A stretch of DNA of 64,000 nt from a bacterium (GTDB lineage Bacteria; Patescibacteriota; Minisyncoccia; UBA6257; 02-FULL-45-10c). Below, in pieces: positions 8,701-18,506 of this stretch (its first letter is position 1; every line of letters begins with the position of its first letter). A program made the translations under genes and the position numbers. The stretch spans positions 1 to 64,000 of the forward strand of contig JAUSKP010000048.1 of NCBI GenBank assembly GCA_030646555.1, in the 5' to 3' direction. Below the pieces are notes generated by a model that was not told where the DNA came from, ran no database searches, and was given only the letters and a program-made list of their open reading frames with translations.

Positions 8701-10035
8701 TTATTGTGCGATCTTATATAGAGATTCGTTCTTGATCAGAAATATTGAATTTTCCTGTCCGTCGTAAAAATATTTATCAATGCCGGTATCAATCGTTTGC
8801 AGATTTACTGGCTGATCATCATTGATCTCTAAAAATTTCAGGGTTGTTTCGGATTTCACAAATAGATAATAGGAATTACCACTCCAAATAAAAGGAAGAC
8901 TGGTATCTAAAGAGCTTATTTCAAAAGATGAAGTTCCCATTGATTTTTTGTTGAATAATTCGTAATCATCCCCGATAAAGAATATTTTTATCGTATTATT
9001 AGAGACCGTGGCTATTTTTTTACTATCCGGAGAGAATTTAAAGAAAGTTGGGTTATCTATCAGGTTTATTAAATTGTTTTCTTTTTTAGATCTGTCTAAA
9101 AGTGTCAGCTTGTTATTTTCGGATAAAGCTACGAATTGATTATTTGGTGAAATTTCTAAAGAATTAATACCCGCTTGATTTAATAGGGTAGAGGTCTCAC
9201 CATTGTTTAAATTGTAGAAATATAAAGAATTTGTATCGGTAAAAAATATTTCTTCTCCGCTAGCGCTAAAAAGAGTATATTGGCCGGGGTTAATTATTTC
9301 CAGGGAGGGCCTATAAAAATCTAAAATGTATAAATTTTTATTTGTTGCTAGGATAAGCTTGTTTTTATCAGAGGGATGAGCGATGATTTTTTTAATAGGA
9401 TTTTTATCGGTAATTATTTTTTGATACTTAAGATTATCAAAAAGCAAATTGATATTTAAAGCGGAATTGTTTTGCGCGGGATTGATAATAAGATAATTTT
9501 TTGTAATCTCATCGTAAACTAAAGCAGATTTTTTGCCGGCTAGCCACGTTAAGAATTCGGTTCCCTTGATTATTTTGTCGCCCATTCTCAACTTATTATT
9601 TGTATCTTGCCATGCCAGATAGTTAGTATTTGAAAAAAAATCCCCAACTTTGTTTTTTAAAAGCGTTTCGGCGCTTTTTACGGGAATTAAAATTATTGGA
9701 TAAATTTGAGTGACTAAAGATGGTTTTATAGCCAAGTTTTTATTCCATGATTGATACTCGTCTTTTTGTATGGAAATATGATAGGTTTTTGGAAATAGAT
9801 TAGCTATTAATAAGCCACTTTTCATAAAACTGGATTTTATTTCAAAACTTAACTTATCTACTCGGACCGAAGCTTCGGTTGGTTCTACATTCAAATAAAG
9901 TCCGCCAAGCTTTACAAAGCTAAGATTGCCAAGATCAAAACGCCAGCCATTGGAATAGGGAATAATAAAAAAGGCGAGAATTAAGAAGATTATTATTAGG
10001 GCGTAAAATATGAGCCGTCTAATTTTTAGATTCAT
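8701..10035 (-). CDS. PEGA-domain, beta-propeller-like membrane protein
   Basis: 444 residues from ATG 10035 (the longer frame to 10098 would run into murA). One N-terminal transmembrane helix (about 7-28), then a PEGA-like module (YLNVEPTEASVRVDKL ... YHISIQKDEYQSW), then about 320 residues of beta-strand repeats resembling a WD40/YVTN propeller (ISPNNQFVALSENNKLTLLD; FSPDSKKIATVSNN). It is likely a surface or periplasm-facing scaffold; the ligand is unknown. It is transcribed divergently from murA with only 33 bp between starts. Confidence 0.75.
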   Translation of the reverse strand: MNLKIRRLIFYALIIIFLILAFFIIPYSNGWRFDLGNLSFVKLGGLYLNVEPTEASVRVDKLSFEIKSSFMKSGLLIANLFPKTYHISIQKDEYQSWNKNLAIKPSLVTQIYPIILIPVKSAETLLKNKVGDFFSNTNYLAWQDTNNKLRMGDKIIKGTEFLTWLAGKKSALVYDEITKNYLIINPAQNNSALNINLLFDNLKYQKIITDKNPIKKIIAHPSDKNKLILATNKNLYILDFYRPSLEIINPGQYTLFSASGEEIFFTDTNSLYFYNLNNGETSTLLNQAGINSLEISPNNQFVALSENNKLTLLDRSKKENNLINLIDNPTFFKFSPDSKKIATVSNNTIKIFFIGDDYELFNKKSMGTSSFEISSLDTSLPFIWSGNSYYLFVKSETTLKFLEINDDQPVNLQTIDTGIDKYFYDGQENSIFLIKNESLYKIAQ

Positions 10036-10068
10036 TTTAATTGAGTTATTATGTAAGTAATACTTATT

Positions 10069-11334
10069 ATGAAGTTTATCATTAACGGAGGCAAGCATTT
10101 AAAAGGCGAGGTGTCCGTGAAGGGATTTAAAAATTCTGCTACCCCCATTATAGCCGCTACAATTTTAAATACTACCGGTAAAACTATCCTGGAAAACATC
10201 CCCAAAATAGGCGATGTTTTGACGATGCTTGATATATTAAAAAGCTGCGGATCCAAACAGAAATGGATAGGCGAATATTCTATTGAAATAGATAATACCG
10301 ATTTTTCACCTGAGCTCATAGACCACGTTTTGGTTAAAAAAATAAGGTCATCGGTTCTTTTGGTGGGACCAATGCTTGCCAGATTTAAAAAATTCAAATT
10401 AGCCACTCCGGGCGGCTGCCATATCGGCGCCAGACCATTAGATACCCACCTTGAAGCATTTAAAGAACTTGGAGTTAAAATTAATTTTGATGAAAAAGCC
10501 GGTTTGTATGAATTGTCTTTTAATGAAATAAAGGGCAATAAAATAATCTTAAAAGAATTAAGCGTCACTGCCACGGAAAATTTATTGATGTTCGCGGCTG
10601 ACAACAATTTGGAAATAAGGCTGGCCGCGACAGAGCCGCATGTTTTAGATCTTTCTATTTTTTTGAAAAAGATAGGAGTATCTATTTCCGGACTAGGCAC
10701 CAATTTTTTATTCGTCAAAAAGAGAGAGAACAGCGCCAATAAAGAAATAAAACACAGAATAATCAATGATCCTATTGAGGCGGGAACTTTTGCTGTTTTG
10801 GCGGCGGCCACGAAGAGCGATATTTTAATTAAGGGGTGCAACCCCGAATTTTTAGACGCGCCCATTATGAAATTAAGGGATTTTGGAGTATCTTTTGAAA
10901 TAAGCGATAATAATATCCGTGTAAATGGAAAGGCTTCGGTATTAAAGGCGGCAAAAATTCAAACGCTTCCTTATCCAGGCTTTCCAACCGACCTTCAGGC
11001 TCCATTTGGAGTTTTAGCCACACAGGCCAAGGGCAGTTCGCTTATTTTTGACATTATGTATGAAGGCAGATTAAAATATATAAATGAATTGAAAAAGATG
11101 GGGGCGGATGCAGTTATCCTAGATCCTCATCGGGCAATTATTACCGGGCCGACAGTTTTGGAAGGAGCAGAGATAGAAAGTTTAGATTTGAGAGCGGGAG
11201 CCACGCTCGTGATTGCGGCCTTACTAGCAAAAGGTAAAAGTGTGATTGGAAATATTGAACAGATAGACAGGGGATACGAAAAACTTGATGAGCGACTAGC
11301 GAAACTAGGAGCAGATATAAAAAGAACTAATTAA
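10069..11334 (+). CDS. murA: UDP-N-acetylglucosamine 1-carboxyvinyltransferase
   Basis: 421 residues, full length. MurA adds enolpyruvate to UDP-GlcNAc, the first committed step of peptidoglycan synthesis. The substrate-binding Lys-Asn pair (KNSATPI) is near residue 21. The catalytic Cys lies in GGCHIGARP (about residue 117), so the enzyme should be fosfomycin-sensitive by family knowledge. PYPGFPTDLQAPF and LRAGATLVIAALLAKG complete the two-domain fold. It opens a long co-directional run with mreB. Confidence 0.97.
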   Translation: MKFIINGGKHLKGEVSVKGFKNSATPIIAATILNTTGKTILENIPKIGDVLTMLDILKSCGSKQKWIGEYSIEIDNTDFSPELIDHVLVKKIRSSVLLVGPMLARFKKFKLATPGGCHIGARPLDTHLEAFKELGVKINFDEKAGLYELSFNEIKGNKIILKELSVTATENLLMFAADNNLEIRLAATEPHVLDLSIFLKKIGVSISGLGTNFLFVKKRENSANKEIKHRIINDPIEAGTFAVLAAATKSDILIKGCNPEFLDAPIMKLRDFGVSFEISDNNIRVNGKASVLKAAKIQTLPYPGFPTDLQAPFGVLATQAKGSSLIFDIMYEGRLKYINELKKMGADAVILDPHRAIITGPTVLEGAEIESLDLRAGATLVIAALLAKGKSVIGNIEQIDRGYEKLDERLAKLGADIKRTN

Positions 11335-11352
11335 TTTTTTAAATATAATAAA

Positions 11353-12360
11353 ATGTTTAATCGTAAAATAGGAATAGATCTTGGGACGGCAAATACAATC
11401 GTTTTTGTTTCGGGTAAGGGCTTTATTATTAATGAGCCTACAATTGTGGCCTTGAGCAAACCAGATAACACTGTTTTGGCTGTCGGCAGGGAAGCAAAAG
11501 AAATGATTGGTAGAACACCGGCGGATTTAATGGCGTATAGGCCGTTAAAAGATGGCGTGATAGCGGATTACTATATCACTAAGGCAATGCTTAGGTATTT
11601 TATTTCCAGGGCCAATGGAAGATTTAATCTGTTTAAACCCGATGTGGTTATATCTTCTCCTGCTGGCATCACCCCGACTGAAAGGAGGGCGGTTATGAAC
11701 GCCGCGCGTGAAGCGGGCGCCAAAGAGGCATATATCGTCAAAGAACCGATTCTGGCGGCATTAGGAGCAGGAATACCTATTAATGCCTATTCCGGAAGCA
11801 TGATTATTAACATCGGCGGCGGAACATCCGAGGTGGCCGTTGTTTCTTTAGGGGGTATAGTTTCTTGGTCCAGTCTCCGCATTGCCGGTAATAAATTTGA
11901 TCAAGTAATTACGGATTATATTAAGAAAAAATATTCTCTCGCCATTGGCGAACAGACAGCTGAACAGGTTAAGATCCAGATCGGATCGGCTTTGCCGACC
12001 AAGGATAAATTAGAATATCAGTTAAGAGGAAGGGATCTCATCTCCGGACTTCCAAAAGATATAATTGTAAATTCCAACGAAATAGCGGAAGCTTTGACAC
12101 CTCATCTTATTGATATAGCCGCTTCCGTTCAAAATGTTTTCAACGAAACTCCTCCGGAACTTGTGGCGGATATTATGGAAAAAGGAATTATTGTTTCCGG
12201 CGGAGGCGCGATGCTTAGAAATATTGATGAATTTTTTAAACGAATGACTGGTGTGCAGACATATATCGCTGACGAGCCCTTGTTCTGCGTAGCAAAAGGC
12301 GCCGGAATTATCCTGACTCATTTGGATGTTTATAAGAGAACATTGCTTAATAAAAGATAA
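11353..12360 (+). CDS. mreB: Rod-shape actin MreB (copy 1)
   Basis: 335 residues. The actin-fold nucleotide motifs are intact: GIDLGTANT at the N-terminus, INIGGGTSEVAV, and VSGGGAMLRNID. MreB forms membrane-bound filaments directing lateral wall synthesis. A second, clearly different MreB lies at 16083. It starts 18 nt after murA and is followed 10 nt later by the holB-like gene, with no Shine-Dalgarno. Confidence 0.95.
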   Translation: MFNRKIGIDLGTANTIVFVSGKGFIINEPTIVALSKPDNTVLAVGREAKEMIGRTPADLMAYRPLKDGVIADYYITKAMLRYFISRANGRFNLFKPDVVISSPAGITPTERRAVMNAAREAGAKEAYIVKEPILAALGAGIPINAYSGSMIINIGGGTSEVAVVSLGGIVSWSSLRIAGNKFDQVITDYIKKKYSLAIGEQTAEQVKIQIGSALPTKDKLEYQLRGRDLISGLPKDIIVNSNEIAEALTPHLIDIAASVQNVFNETPPELVADIMEKGIIVSGGGAMLRNIDEFFKRMTGVQTYIADEPLFCVAKGAGIILTHLDVYKRTLLNKR

Positions 12361-12370
12361 AAATTAAGCA

Positions 12371-13186
12371 ATGCTTTGCGGACATAAAGATCTAAAAGAA
12401 AGTTTTTTTATTTTAGCTAAAAGGGGGAGTCTCTCTCACGGCTATATTTTTTTTGGAGAGCCACAAGTTGGTAAATTCAGTTTTGCTCTGTCACTGGCTA
12501 ATTTTTTGGAAGCTGGCGATTTCAACTCAAAAGGAAAAATGCTTTCCGAAGTTTTAATCATAAAAGACTCCGGTATTGATTGCGTGAGAGAAATTAAGAA
12601 TTTTCTGTGGCAAAAACCCCAAAATTCTCAAAAAAGGACCGTAATTATAGACAATGCGGACTTGTTAACTGCGGAAGCGCAGAGCGCCATTTTAAAAATA
12701 ACCGAGGAACCCCCAGAACACGCTTTAATAATTTTGGTTGTCAGCAATCTGAATAATATTTTGCCGCCAATTCTTTCCAGACTGCAAAAAATATATTTCC
12801 CAAGAATAAGCAAAAATGAGATTAGTGAGTTTTTGATAAAAGATATAGGTGTTAAAAAAGATAAAGCCGAAGAACTAGCAGTTCTTGCTTATGGCAGGCC
12901 AGGGAGGGCTATGAACCTGATAAATAACAAAGAATTATCAGAAATAGATGAGTTGGCTCAAAAATTTTTAAGATTCACTGGTCTTAACAGATCACAATTC
13001 ATTAAAAAGTTAGTTGATGATCAAAAAGAAAAACCGGAAATATTAGATCAATTTTTTGAAAGTCTGATTGTTATATTAAGAAAAGATCCTGTAAAAAATC
13101 ATCAAATGATTAAGTCGATTTTAAGTAGACTATTTTTGATAAAAAGTTATAATGTTAACAAACGTTTACAAATTGAAGCAATATAA
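12371..13186 (+). CDS. holB: DNA polymerase III delta'-like clamp-loader subunit
   Basis: 271-residue AAA+ protein. The P-loop (GEPQVGKFSFA) is present. The Walker B region reads VIIDNADLLT and so lacks the acidic pair of an active ATPase, as in delta' subunits. EAQSAILKITEEPPEHALIILV and SRLQKIYF (sensor/SRC-like region, without Cys) are typical. It likely pairs with the gamma/tau subunit encoded at 50927-52027. No zinc-binding Cys cluster is seen. Gamma is less likely because dnaX is separate. Confidence 0.85.
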   Translation: MLCGHKDLKESFFILAKRGSLSHGYIFFGEPQVGKFSFALSLANFLEAGDFNSKGKMLSEVLIIKDSGIDCVREIKNFLWQKPQNSQKRTVIIDNADLLTAEAQSAILKITEEPPEHALIILVVSNLNNILPPILSRLQKIYFPRISKNEISEFLIKDIGVKKDKAEELAVLAYGRPGRAMNLINNKELSEIDELAQKFLRFTGLNRSQFIKKLVDDQKEKPEILDQFFESLIVILRKDPVKNHQMIKSILSRLFLIKSYNVNKRLQIEAI

Positions 13187-13197
13187 AATATAAAAAA

Positions 13198-13746
13198 ATG
13201 GATATTACTAAAGAATTGGACGCAAAACTTAAGAACTTTTTAGAATTTCTTAAAACCGAATTCCAAACTATAAGAAGCAACAGGCCTTCAGCCAGAATGG
13301 TTGAGGACATAAAAGTTGAATATTTTGGCCAATTGACTCCAATTAAGGCATTGGGTTCTATATCTATAGTTCCGCCGAGAGAAATAAATATTTCGGTTTG
13401 GGATGCAACCGTGGCTGGTGCAGTGGCAAAAGCTATTGAAAATTCTTCTTTAAAGATTGGGGCCAGTATTACCGGCAATTTAATTAGGGTAAGTTTGCCA
13501 TCTTTAACAGAAGAGAGAAGAAAAGAATTGGAAAAAGTTATCAGAAAAATAACAGAGGAAACTAAAATAAAAATTCGTGGCGCTCGAGATGATTCAAATA
13601 AGAGTATTAAAAAAATGGAGGACGAGGATGTTTTTTCAGAAGATGTGGCCTTTAAGAAAAAAGAAGAAGTGCAAAAGATTGTAGACAGATACAACGGGGA
13701 AGTAGATAAGGTGCTCGGAGCGAAAATTAAGGAGATATTTGAGTAG
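13198..13746 (+). CDS. frr: Ribosome recycling factor
   Basis: 182 residues, full length. RRF splits the 70S post-termination complex with EF-G. FQTIRSNRPSARMVEDIKVEYFG, LGSISIVPPREINISVWD and the C-terminal helix with VRVSLPSLTEERRKEL-like sequence are diagnostic (here LIRVSLPSLTEERRKELEK). It lies 11 nt after holB and before rseP. Confidence 0.97.
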   Translation: MDITKELDAKLKNFLEFLKTEFQTIRSNRPSARMVEDIKVEYFGQLTPIKALGSISIVPPREINISVWDATVAGAVAKAIENSSLKIGASITGNLIRVSLPSLTEERRKELEKVIRKITEETKIKIRGARDDSNKSIKKMEDEDVFSEDVAFKKKEEVQKIVDRYNGEVDKVLGAKIKEIFE

Positions 13747-13763
13747 GGTTAAAAATAGTTTTT

Positions 13764-14783
13764 ATGGGAATAATTGTTTTTTTAGGACTTTCTTTTGTTG
13801 TTATAGTGCACGAACTTGGGCATTTTTTAATGTCTAAGTTTTTTGGTGTTGCTGTTGAAGAATTTGGAATAGGTTTTCCGCCCAGAATTTGGAGCAAGAA
13901 AATAAAAGAAACAATTTATAGCTTCAATTGGATCTTGTGGGGAGGCTTTCTCAAAATAAACGGCTTAAGGTCCGAAGTGGAAAGAAAAGATCTTCCGCCT
14001 CACACCAGTTTTATGCGTCAGAGTTTTTGGAAAAAGGCGCTGATAATCGCCGGGGGCGTCATGATAAATTTCTTTTTAGGATGGTTCTTGCTTTTTATAG
14101 TTATGACCTTGGGAATCCCGCAGGGTATTTTTGTGGCGGATATAAAGCCCGAGAGCTTGGCTTACTATTCCGGGTTCCAAAAAGGAGATTTAATATTAAA
14201 TTTTCAGAATGCCGATGAATTCAATAGTTATTTAAAGGAAAGCGCCGGAAAAGAAGCAGATTTTAAAGTAAAAAGGGATGGTTCTGAAAAGAATATATCA
14301 GTTCTTTTTCCGGAAGAAAGCTCTAAAACAGGAGAAATATTAGGAATTTATTATAGCGAGACAGGTACGCCAAAAACCGGGATAGTGGAAGGTGTCATTG
14401 AAAGTTTTAAAACTGCGTGTGGTTTAGTTATTTCCTATCTGGGTGGATATATTTCTTTAATTGGCAGATTATTTACGGATTCTTCGGCTATTCAAAGTTT
14501 AGTGGGTCCAGTCGGTCTTTTTGCCATGGGATCATTAGTTTCTAAAGCGGGACTGGTTTATTTTCTTCAGCTTCTGGCTTTTCTCTCTATAAATCTTGTA
14601 ATTTTTAATTTTTTGCCATTCCCAATGCTGGATGGCGGGTGGTTTATAGTGATTTTAATTGAAAAAATAAAAGGTTCTCCTGTAAGCCAAAAAACTGAAA
14701 TGATAGTGAATGGATTTGGCTTTATTGTTCTTTTTTCTTTATTTGTATTTACGACAATTAAGGACGTGATCGGTCTTTTTTAG
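13764..14783 (+). CDS. rseP: Site-2 protease family zinc metalloprotease
   Basis: 339-residue membrane protease. The zinc motif HELGH is in the first transmembrane helix (about residue 16-20), with the paired NFLPFPMLDGG motif near residue 285. A PDZ-like domain lies between (FVADIKPESLAYYSGFQKGD). RseP-type enzymes cut transmembrane segments of regulatory or signal-peptide substrates. The substrate here is unknown; no sigma/anti-sigma pair is nearby. Confidence 0.93.
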   Translation: MGIIVFLGLSFVVIVHELGHFLMSKFFGVAVEEFGIGFPPRIWSKKIKETIYSFNWILWGGFLKINGLRSEVERKDLPPHTSFMRQSFWKKALIIAGGVMINFFLGWFLLFIVMTLGIPQGIFVADIKPESLAYYSGFQKGDLILNFQNADEFNSYLKESAGKEADFKVKRDGSEKNISVLFPEESSKTGEILGIYYSETGTPKTGIVEGVIESFKTACGLVISYLGGYISLIGRLFTDSSAIQSLVGPVGLFAMGSLVSKAGLVYFLQLLAFLSINLVIFNFLPFPMLDGGWFIVILIEKIKGSPVSQKTEMIVNGFGFIVLFSLFVFTTIKDVIGLF

Positions 14784-14829
14784 ATTTGTTTTATCACCGT
14801 TTTTCGCTTAAAATATTAGTACTAGTAAA

Positions 14830-16086
14830 ATGAAACAATCTCAATTATTTGCAAAGACATCGAGGAAACTTTCTGAAAGTGAGGCATCTAAAAATGCCCA
14901 ATTTTTACTTAGAGGGGGATTCATAGATAAATCTTCCGCCGGAGTTTATACCCTGCTTCCTTTGGGCTTGAGAGTTTTAGAAAAAATAAATAAGATTATT
15001 CGAGAAGAAATAAATGCCATTGGCGCAGAAGAGCTTTTGATGCCTTCTTTGATCCAGAAAAAATATTGGGAAAAGTCTGGAAGATGGGGAGTGGATGTTA
15101 TTTACAAAACTTCAACCGGCACAGAAAATAAAGATAAAAAAGATTTTGAATATGGCCTTGGCTGGACTCACGAAGAAGTCATCTCGGCCATAGCCGTAAA
15201 GTTCATTAATTCTTATAAAGATCTTCCTAAGGCCGCCTATCAGATTCAAACTAAGTTCAGAGCCGAGGCAAGGCCTCAAGCCGGACTTTTGCGCGGACGC
15301 GAATTTTCAATGAAAGACTTGTACAGTTTCCACGAATCAAAAGAAGATTTGGATAATTATTATGAAAAAGTTATCAATGCCTACAAAAATATATTTAAGA
15401 GACTTGGTCTTAAAACTTTAATTTGTGAAACTGGGGGCGGGGACTTTACGAAAGAATATACCCATGAATTTCAAGTTCTCAATCCCGCCGGAGAAGATAC
15501 TATTTTTTATTGCGAAAAGTGCGGTTTCGGCCAAAATCAGGAAGTTTATAAGCCCGAAGCTCATAAAAATTGCAAAAATCCAATACAATCTGGCAGAGCT
15601 ATTGAAGTGGGTAATATTTTCAAGTTGGGAATCAAGTTTTCCGAAGCTTTTGGAATTTCATTTTTGAATAAAAACGGCGAGAAAAAACCGGTAATAATGG
15701 GCTCTTACGGAATTGGACCAACCAGAGTTTTAGGAACCATCGTAGAGGAGTTCAGTGATGAATATGGGATTATTTGGCCTGAAACAGTAGCTCCATTTCA
15801 AGTTCACTTAGTTGAATTAAGCGGTAAAGATTCGGATGGCAAAGTAACTAAGGCAGCTATGGCCTTATATGAAAAACTAGTTAAGAATGATATTGAGGTA
15901 TTGTATGATGACAGAGACGCTTCAACGGGAGAAAAACTTAATGACGCGGATCTGATGGGGATTCCGAATAGGGTGGTAATCAGTGAAAAAACGTTGGCTG
16001 CCAAAAAAATTGAATTAAAAATAAGAGGATCCAAAAAAACTGATCTGATCTCTGAAGCAGAACTAATTAAAATTTTACAAAAATGA
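14830..16086 (+). CDS. proS: Prolyl-tRNA synthetase, short form
   Basis: 418 residues. Class II motif 2 (KFRAEARPQAGLLRGREFSM) and motif 3 (GSYGIGPTRVLGTIVEE) are clear, followed by the anticodon-binding domain. The ~180-residue INS editing domain of standard bacterial ProRS is absent, as in the short bacterial/organellar form. A Cys pair (CEKCGFG) and a further Cys (HKNCKN) occupy part of the gap. The TGA stop overlaps the next mreB start (ATGA). Confidence 0.95.
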   Translation: MKQSQLFAKTSRKLSESEASKNAQFLLRGGFIDKSSAGVYTLLPLGLRVLEKINKIIREEINAIGAEELLMPSLIQKKYWEKSGRWGVDVIYKTSTGTENKDKKDFEYGLGWTHEEVISAIAVKFINSYKDLPKAAYQIQTKFRAEARPQAGLLRGREFSMKDLYSFHESKEDLDNYYEKVINAYKNIFKRLGLKTLICETGGGDFTKEYTHEFQVLNPAGEDTIFYCEKCGFGQNQEVYKPEAHKNCKNPIQSGRAIEVGNIFKLGIKFSEAFGISFLNKNGEKKPVIMGSYGIGPTRVLGTIVEEFSDEYGIIWPETVAPFQVHLVELSGKDSDGKVTKAAMALYEKLVKNDIEVLYDDRDASTGEKLNDADLMGIPNRVVISEKTLAAKKIELKIRGSKKTDLISEAELIKILQK

Positions 16087-17129
16087 AAATTTTCGATTAT
16101 TTTTCAAAAAATATAGGAATTGATCTCGGCACAGCTAATTCGCTTATTTATCTGGCCGGCAAAGGCATGGTTATAAACGAGCCTTCAATTGCCGCCATCA
16201 ATAATAAAACCGGACAAATAGTGGCCATCGGAGAAGAGGCTAAAAAAATGATTGGCAGAACCCCGCTTCACATTACCGTTATCAGACCGCTTATCAATGG
16301 CGTTATTTCTGACTTTGAAATGACCCAAGAAATGCTCAATTTTTTGCTTAAAAAAGCAGTTGGACCGTCAAATTTTTTAAATTTTAACAAAGCCGTCATA
16401 GGCGTACCCAGTAATCTTACTGAAGTTGAGCGTAAATCTGTTGAAGATGCGGTGATCGGCGCCGGAGCCAGCAAAGTTTATATCGTTGAAGAGCCACTTT
16501 TGGCCGCTTTAGGAGCTAAAATGCCGATAGATGAGCCAACTTCTAATATGATCATTGATATCGGAGGGGGCACTACTGAAATAGCGGTAATTTCTATGGG
16601 CGGCATAGTAAATGCTAAGAGTATTAAAATTGCAGGTGATAAATTAAATGAAGATATTGTCAGATTTATCCGGGACGAATTTCATTTGGCTATCGGCGAA
16701 CCTACAGCCGAAGAACTGAAAATAAATATCGGATCAGCGTTGCCACTAGACCAAAAGATGGACTTGCCCATAAGGGGAAGGGATATGACAACGGGACTTC
16801 CAAGAGAAATTATTGTCAGAGATACGCATATCAGAATGGCAATTTCTAAATCTTTAAAAATAATCATAGATTCAATAAAAGAAACCATAGAAACGACTCC
16901 ACCAGAATTAGTCGGAGACGTTCTTAAGAGAGGTATCTTTATTTGCGGCGGGGGGAGCTTGTTGAAAGGCATAGATAAATTAGTTGAAAAGGAAATAACT
17001 GTAACCACCAGAATCGTTGAGGATCCATTAACCTGCGTTGCAAGGGGGGCCGGAATGATAGCCGAAAATCTCATTAAATATTCTTACCTGGTAAATAATC
17101 CTTTGAGACCCAAAGAGATTAAAATATAA
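16083..17129 (+). CDS. mreB: Rod-shape actin MreB (copy 2)
   Basis: 348 residues with GIDLGTANSLIYL, IDIGGGTTEIAV and ICGGGSLLKGID nucleotide motifs. It differs throughout from copy 1 at 11353. Its start overlaps the proS stop by 4 nt. It stands ahead of mreC, mreD and PBP2, so this is probably the copy that runs with the elongation complex. Both copies keep complete motifs. Confidence 0.95.
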   Translation: MKIFDYFSKNIGIDLGTANSLIYLAGKGMVINEPSIAAINNKTGQIVAIGEEAKKMIGRTPLHITVIRPLINGVISDFEMTQEMLNFLLKKAVGPSNFLNFNKAVIGVPSNLTEVERKSVEDAVIGAGASKVYIVEEPLLAALGAKMPIDEPTSNMIIDIGGGTTEIAVISMGGIVNAKSIKIAGDKLNEDIVRFIRDEFHLAIGEPTAEELKINIGSALPLDQKMDLPIRGRDMTTGLPREIIVRDTHIRMAISKSLKIIIDSIKETIETTPPELVGDVLKRGIFICGGGSLLKGIDKLVEKEITVTTRIVEDPLTCVARGAGMIAENLIKYSYLVNNPLRPKEIKI

Positions 17130-17175
17130 GGGCTTTGTCTGAGTCTTGCGAAGCGAGACGAAGCTACAAAACCTT

Positions 17176-17232
17176 ACCCTGTTAAATAATCCGTCAGTTG
17201 ACGGATTGCCGCTAGGCGGCATTTAACAGGGT
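17176..17232. repeat. ACCCTGTTAAAT palindromic repeat, copy 1
   Basis: Inverted ends ACCCTGTTAAAT and ATTTAACAGGGT flank a variable centre of about 33 nt. The same ends bracket 31738-31796 inside a glycosyltransferase gene. Confidence 0.8.
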
Positions 17233-17301
17233 GCTCAAATTTATTAGCCCGCTAAAATAGTTAACTGATTTAGTTAAAAAACAAAAAATCTAGATATTAT
17301 G

Positions 17302-17310
17302 TGCTATTAT
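17302..17310 (+). promoter_or_regulatory. Extended -10 promoter for mreC
   Basis: TG-C-TATTAT at 17302-17310 in an AT-rich gap, 37 nt before the mreC start. No -35 match is seen. It would give mreCD-PBP2 their own promoter. Confidence 0.45.
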
Positions 17311-17347
17311 CAAAAATTTATAATTAATTTAGCAGGATAAATTTGGC

Positions 17348-18034
17348 ATGATCTTTATCCGTTTTGCGATAATTGCGGTCTTGCTGATTTTATTATTCAG
17401 TAATAATTTAATTTTTGTTAAAAATTTATTTTCACCTTCATTAAACGCTAAAAATGAAATTGAAAGATTGGCGCTAGAAAATGATTCTTTAAAAACAGAG
17501 CTTTATATTGCTGAAAATCTAAGCGGAAAAGAGCTTAGCGACGGCAAATGGGAGTATTTTTATTCAAAGATATTTTCTTCTTATCCGTTCAATGATCAAA
17601 ATTTGATAGGCATAGCTAGCGGTGAAATAAGCGGCATTCAGCAGTATCAAGCCGTTGCTGCCGCCCCAGGTGTTTTATTGGGGCAGATCATAAAAGTTAA
17701 TAAAAATACCGCTCTAGTCAGAACGATTTTTGATAAGGATTTCATTGCTGCCGTTAAAATTGGGGAGAATAAAACCGACGCTTTATTGAAAGGAGGCATT
17801 CCTCCGACTCTGGAGATGATTGAGAAAAGTAAAACCATTAAAAATGGGGAAGTTGTTTATAATGCGGATAAAAATTATCCATATGGCTTTAAGTTAGGTG
17901 AGGTTCAAATAGTTGAAAATAAAAATACAGATACTGCCGGATTATTTCAAAAAGCATATCTAAGAGTCGATTACAGCATCGCCTTGTTAGAAGATGCCTT
18001 AATCATAAAAAACTTTGAAGTTCTAAAAAATTAA
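17348..18034 (+). CDS. mreC: Rod-shape protein MreC
   Basis: 228 residues: one N-terminal transmembrane helix, a short coiled coil (NEIERLALENDSLKTEL), then the beta-rich domain with VAAAPGVLLGQIIKV and NKNTALVRTIFD. MreC links MreB filaments to PBP2 outside the membrane. It is shorter than the usual ~280 residues. Position before mreD and PBP2 supports the call. Confidence 0.88.
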   Translation: MIFIRFAIIAVLLILLFSNNLIFVKNLFSPSLNAKNEIERLALENDSLKTELYIAENLSGKELSDGKWEYFYSKIFSSYPFNDQNLIGIASGEISGIQQYQAVAAAPGVLLGQIIKVNKNTALVRTIFDKDFIAAVKIGENKTDALLKGGIPPTLEMIEKSKTIKNGEVVYNADKNYPYGFKLGEVQIVENKNTDTAGLFQKAYLRVDYSIALLEDALIIKNFEVLKN

Positions 18035-18050
18035 TTTATATTGATCTAGT

Positions 18051-18506
18051 ATGAAAGAGAGGATGGCATTTTTTTTAGACATAACGTTGGTTTCTATGAT
18101 CGGTTTAGCGCAGAGCGCCTCTCTTATAATTTTTAGCGGCGTAAAACCCAATCTTATTTTGGCGGTATTGGTTGTTTTGCTCTTTTCCGAAAAAGAATTT
18201 TGGAAATACTTAATTTTAGTCTTGGTCTCTTTAATTTGTTTAGATTATTCTGTTTTTATCTCAAAAGAAGTGGTTCTTTTTGGAGTAATAATGCTCTCAG
18301 CTTTTTATTTTAAAAAATATTTAAGTGAAAATACATATTTAAATTTTTTCTTACTCACTTCAATTTTAACAGCAATGCTTTACCTGCTCGTTGATTACAA
18401 GTTCATTTTTAACAATTTCGGCTTATTTTTATGGGAACTATTTTATAATGTATTAATAAGTTTGGCCTTCGGATTTTTGTATAAAGGATTAAATGGCAAA
18501 GAATAA
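18051..18506 (+). CDS. mreD: Rod-shape protein MreD-like membrane protein
   Basis: 151 residues with about five hydrophobic helices and almost no polar domain. Sequence motifs are weak; the call rests on size, topology and its place between mreC and PBP2. Its end overlaps the PBP2 start by 14 nt, which suggests coupled translation. Confidence 0.75.
   Translation: MKERMAFFLDITLVSMIGLAQSASLIIFSGVKPNLILAVLVVLLFSEKEFWKYLILVLVSLICLDYSVFISKEVVLFGVIMLSAFYFKKYLSENTYLNFFLLTSILTAMLYLLVDYKFIFNNFGLFLWELFYNVLISLAFGFLYKGLNGKE

Noticed and set aside
16084..16086. UGA recoding as in some CPR groups
   Set aside because: proS ends properly at TGA, and an RF2 with the SPF motif is present.
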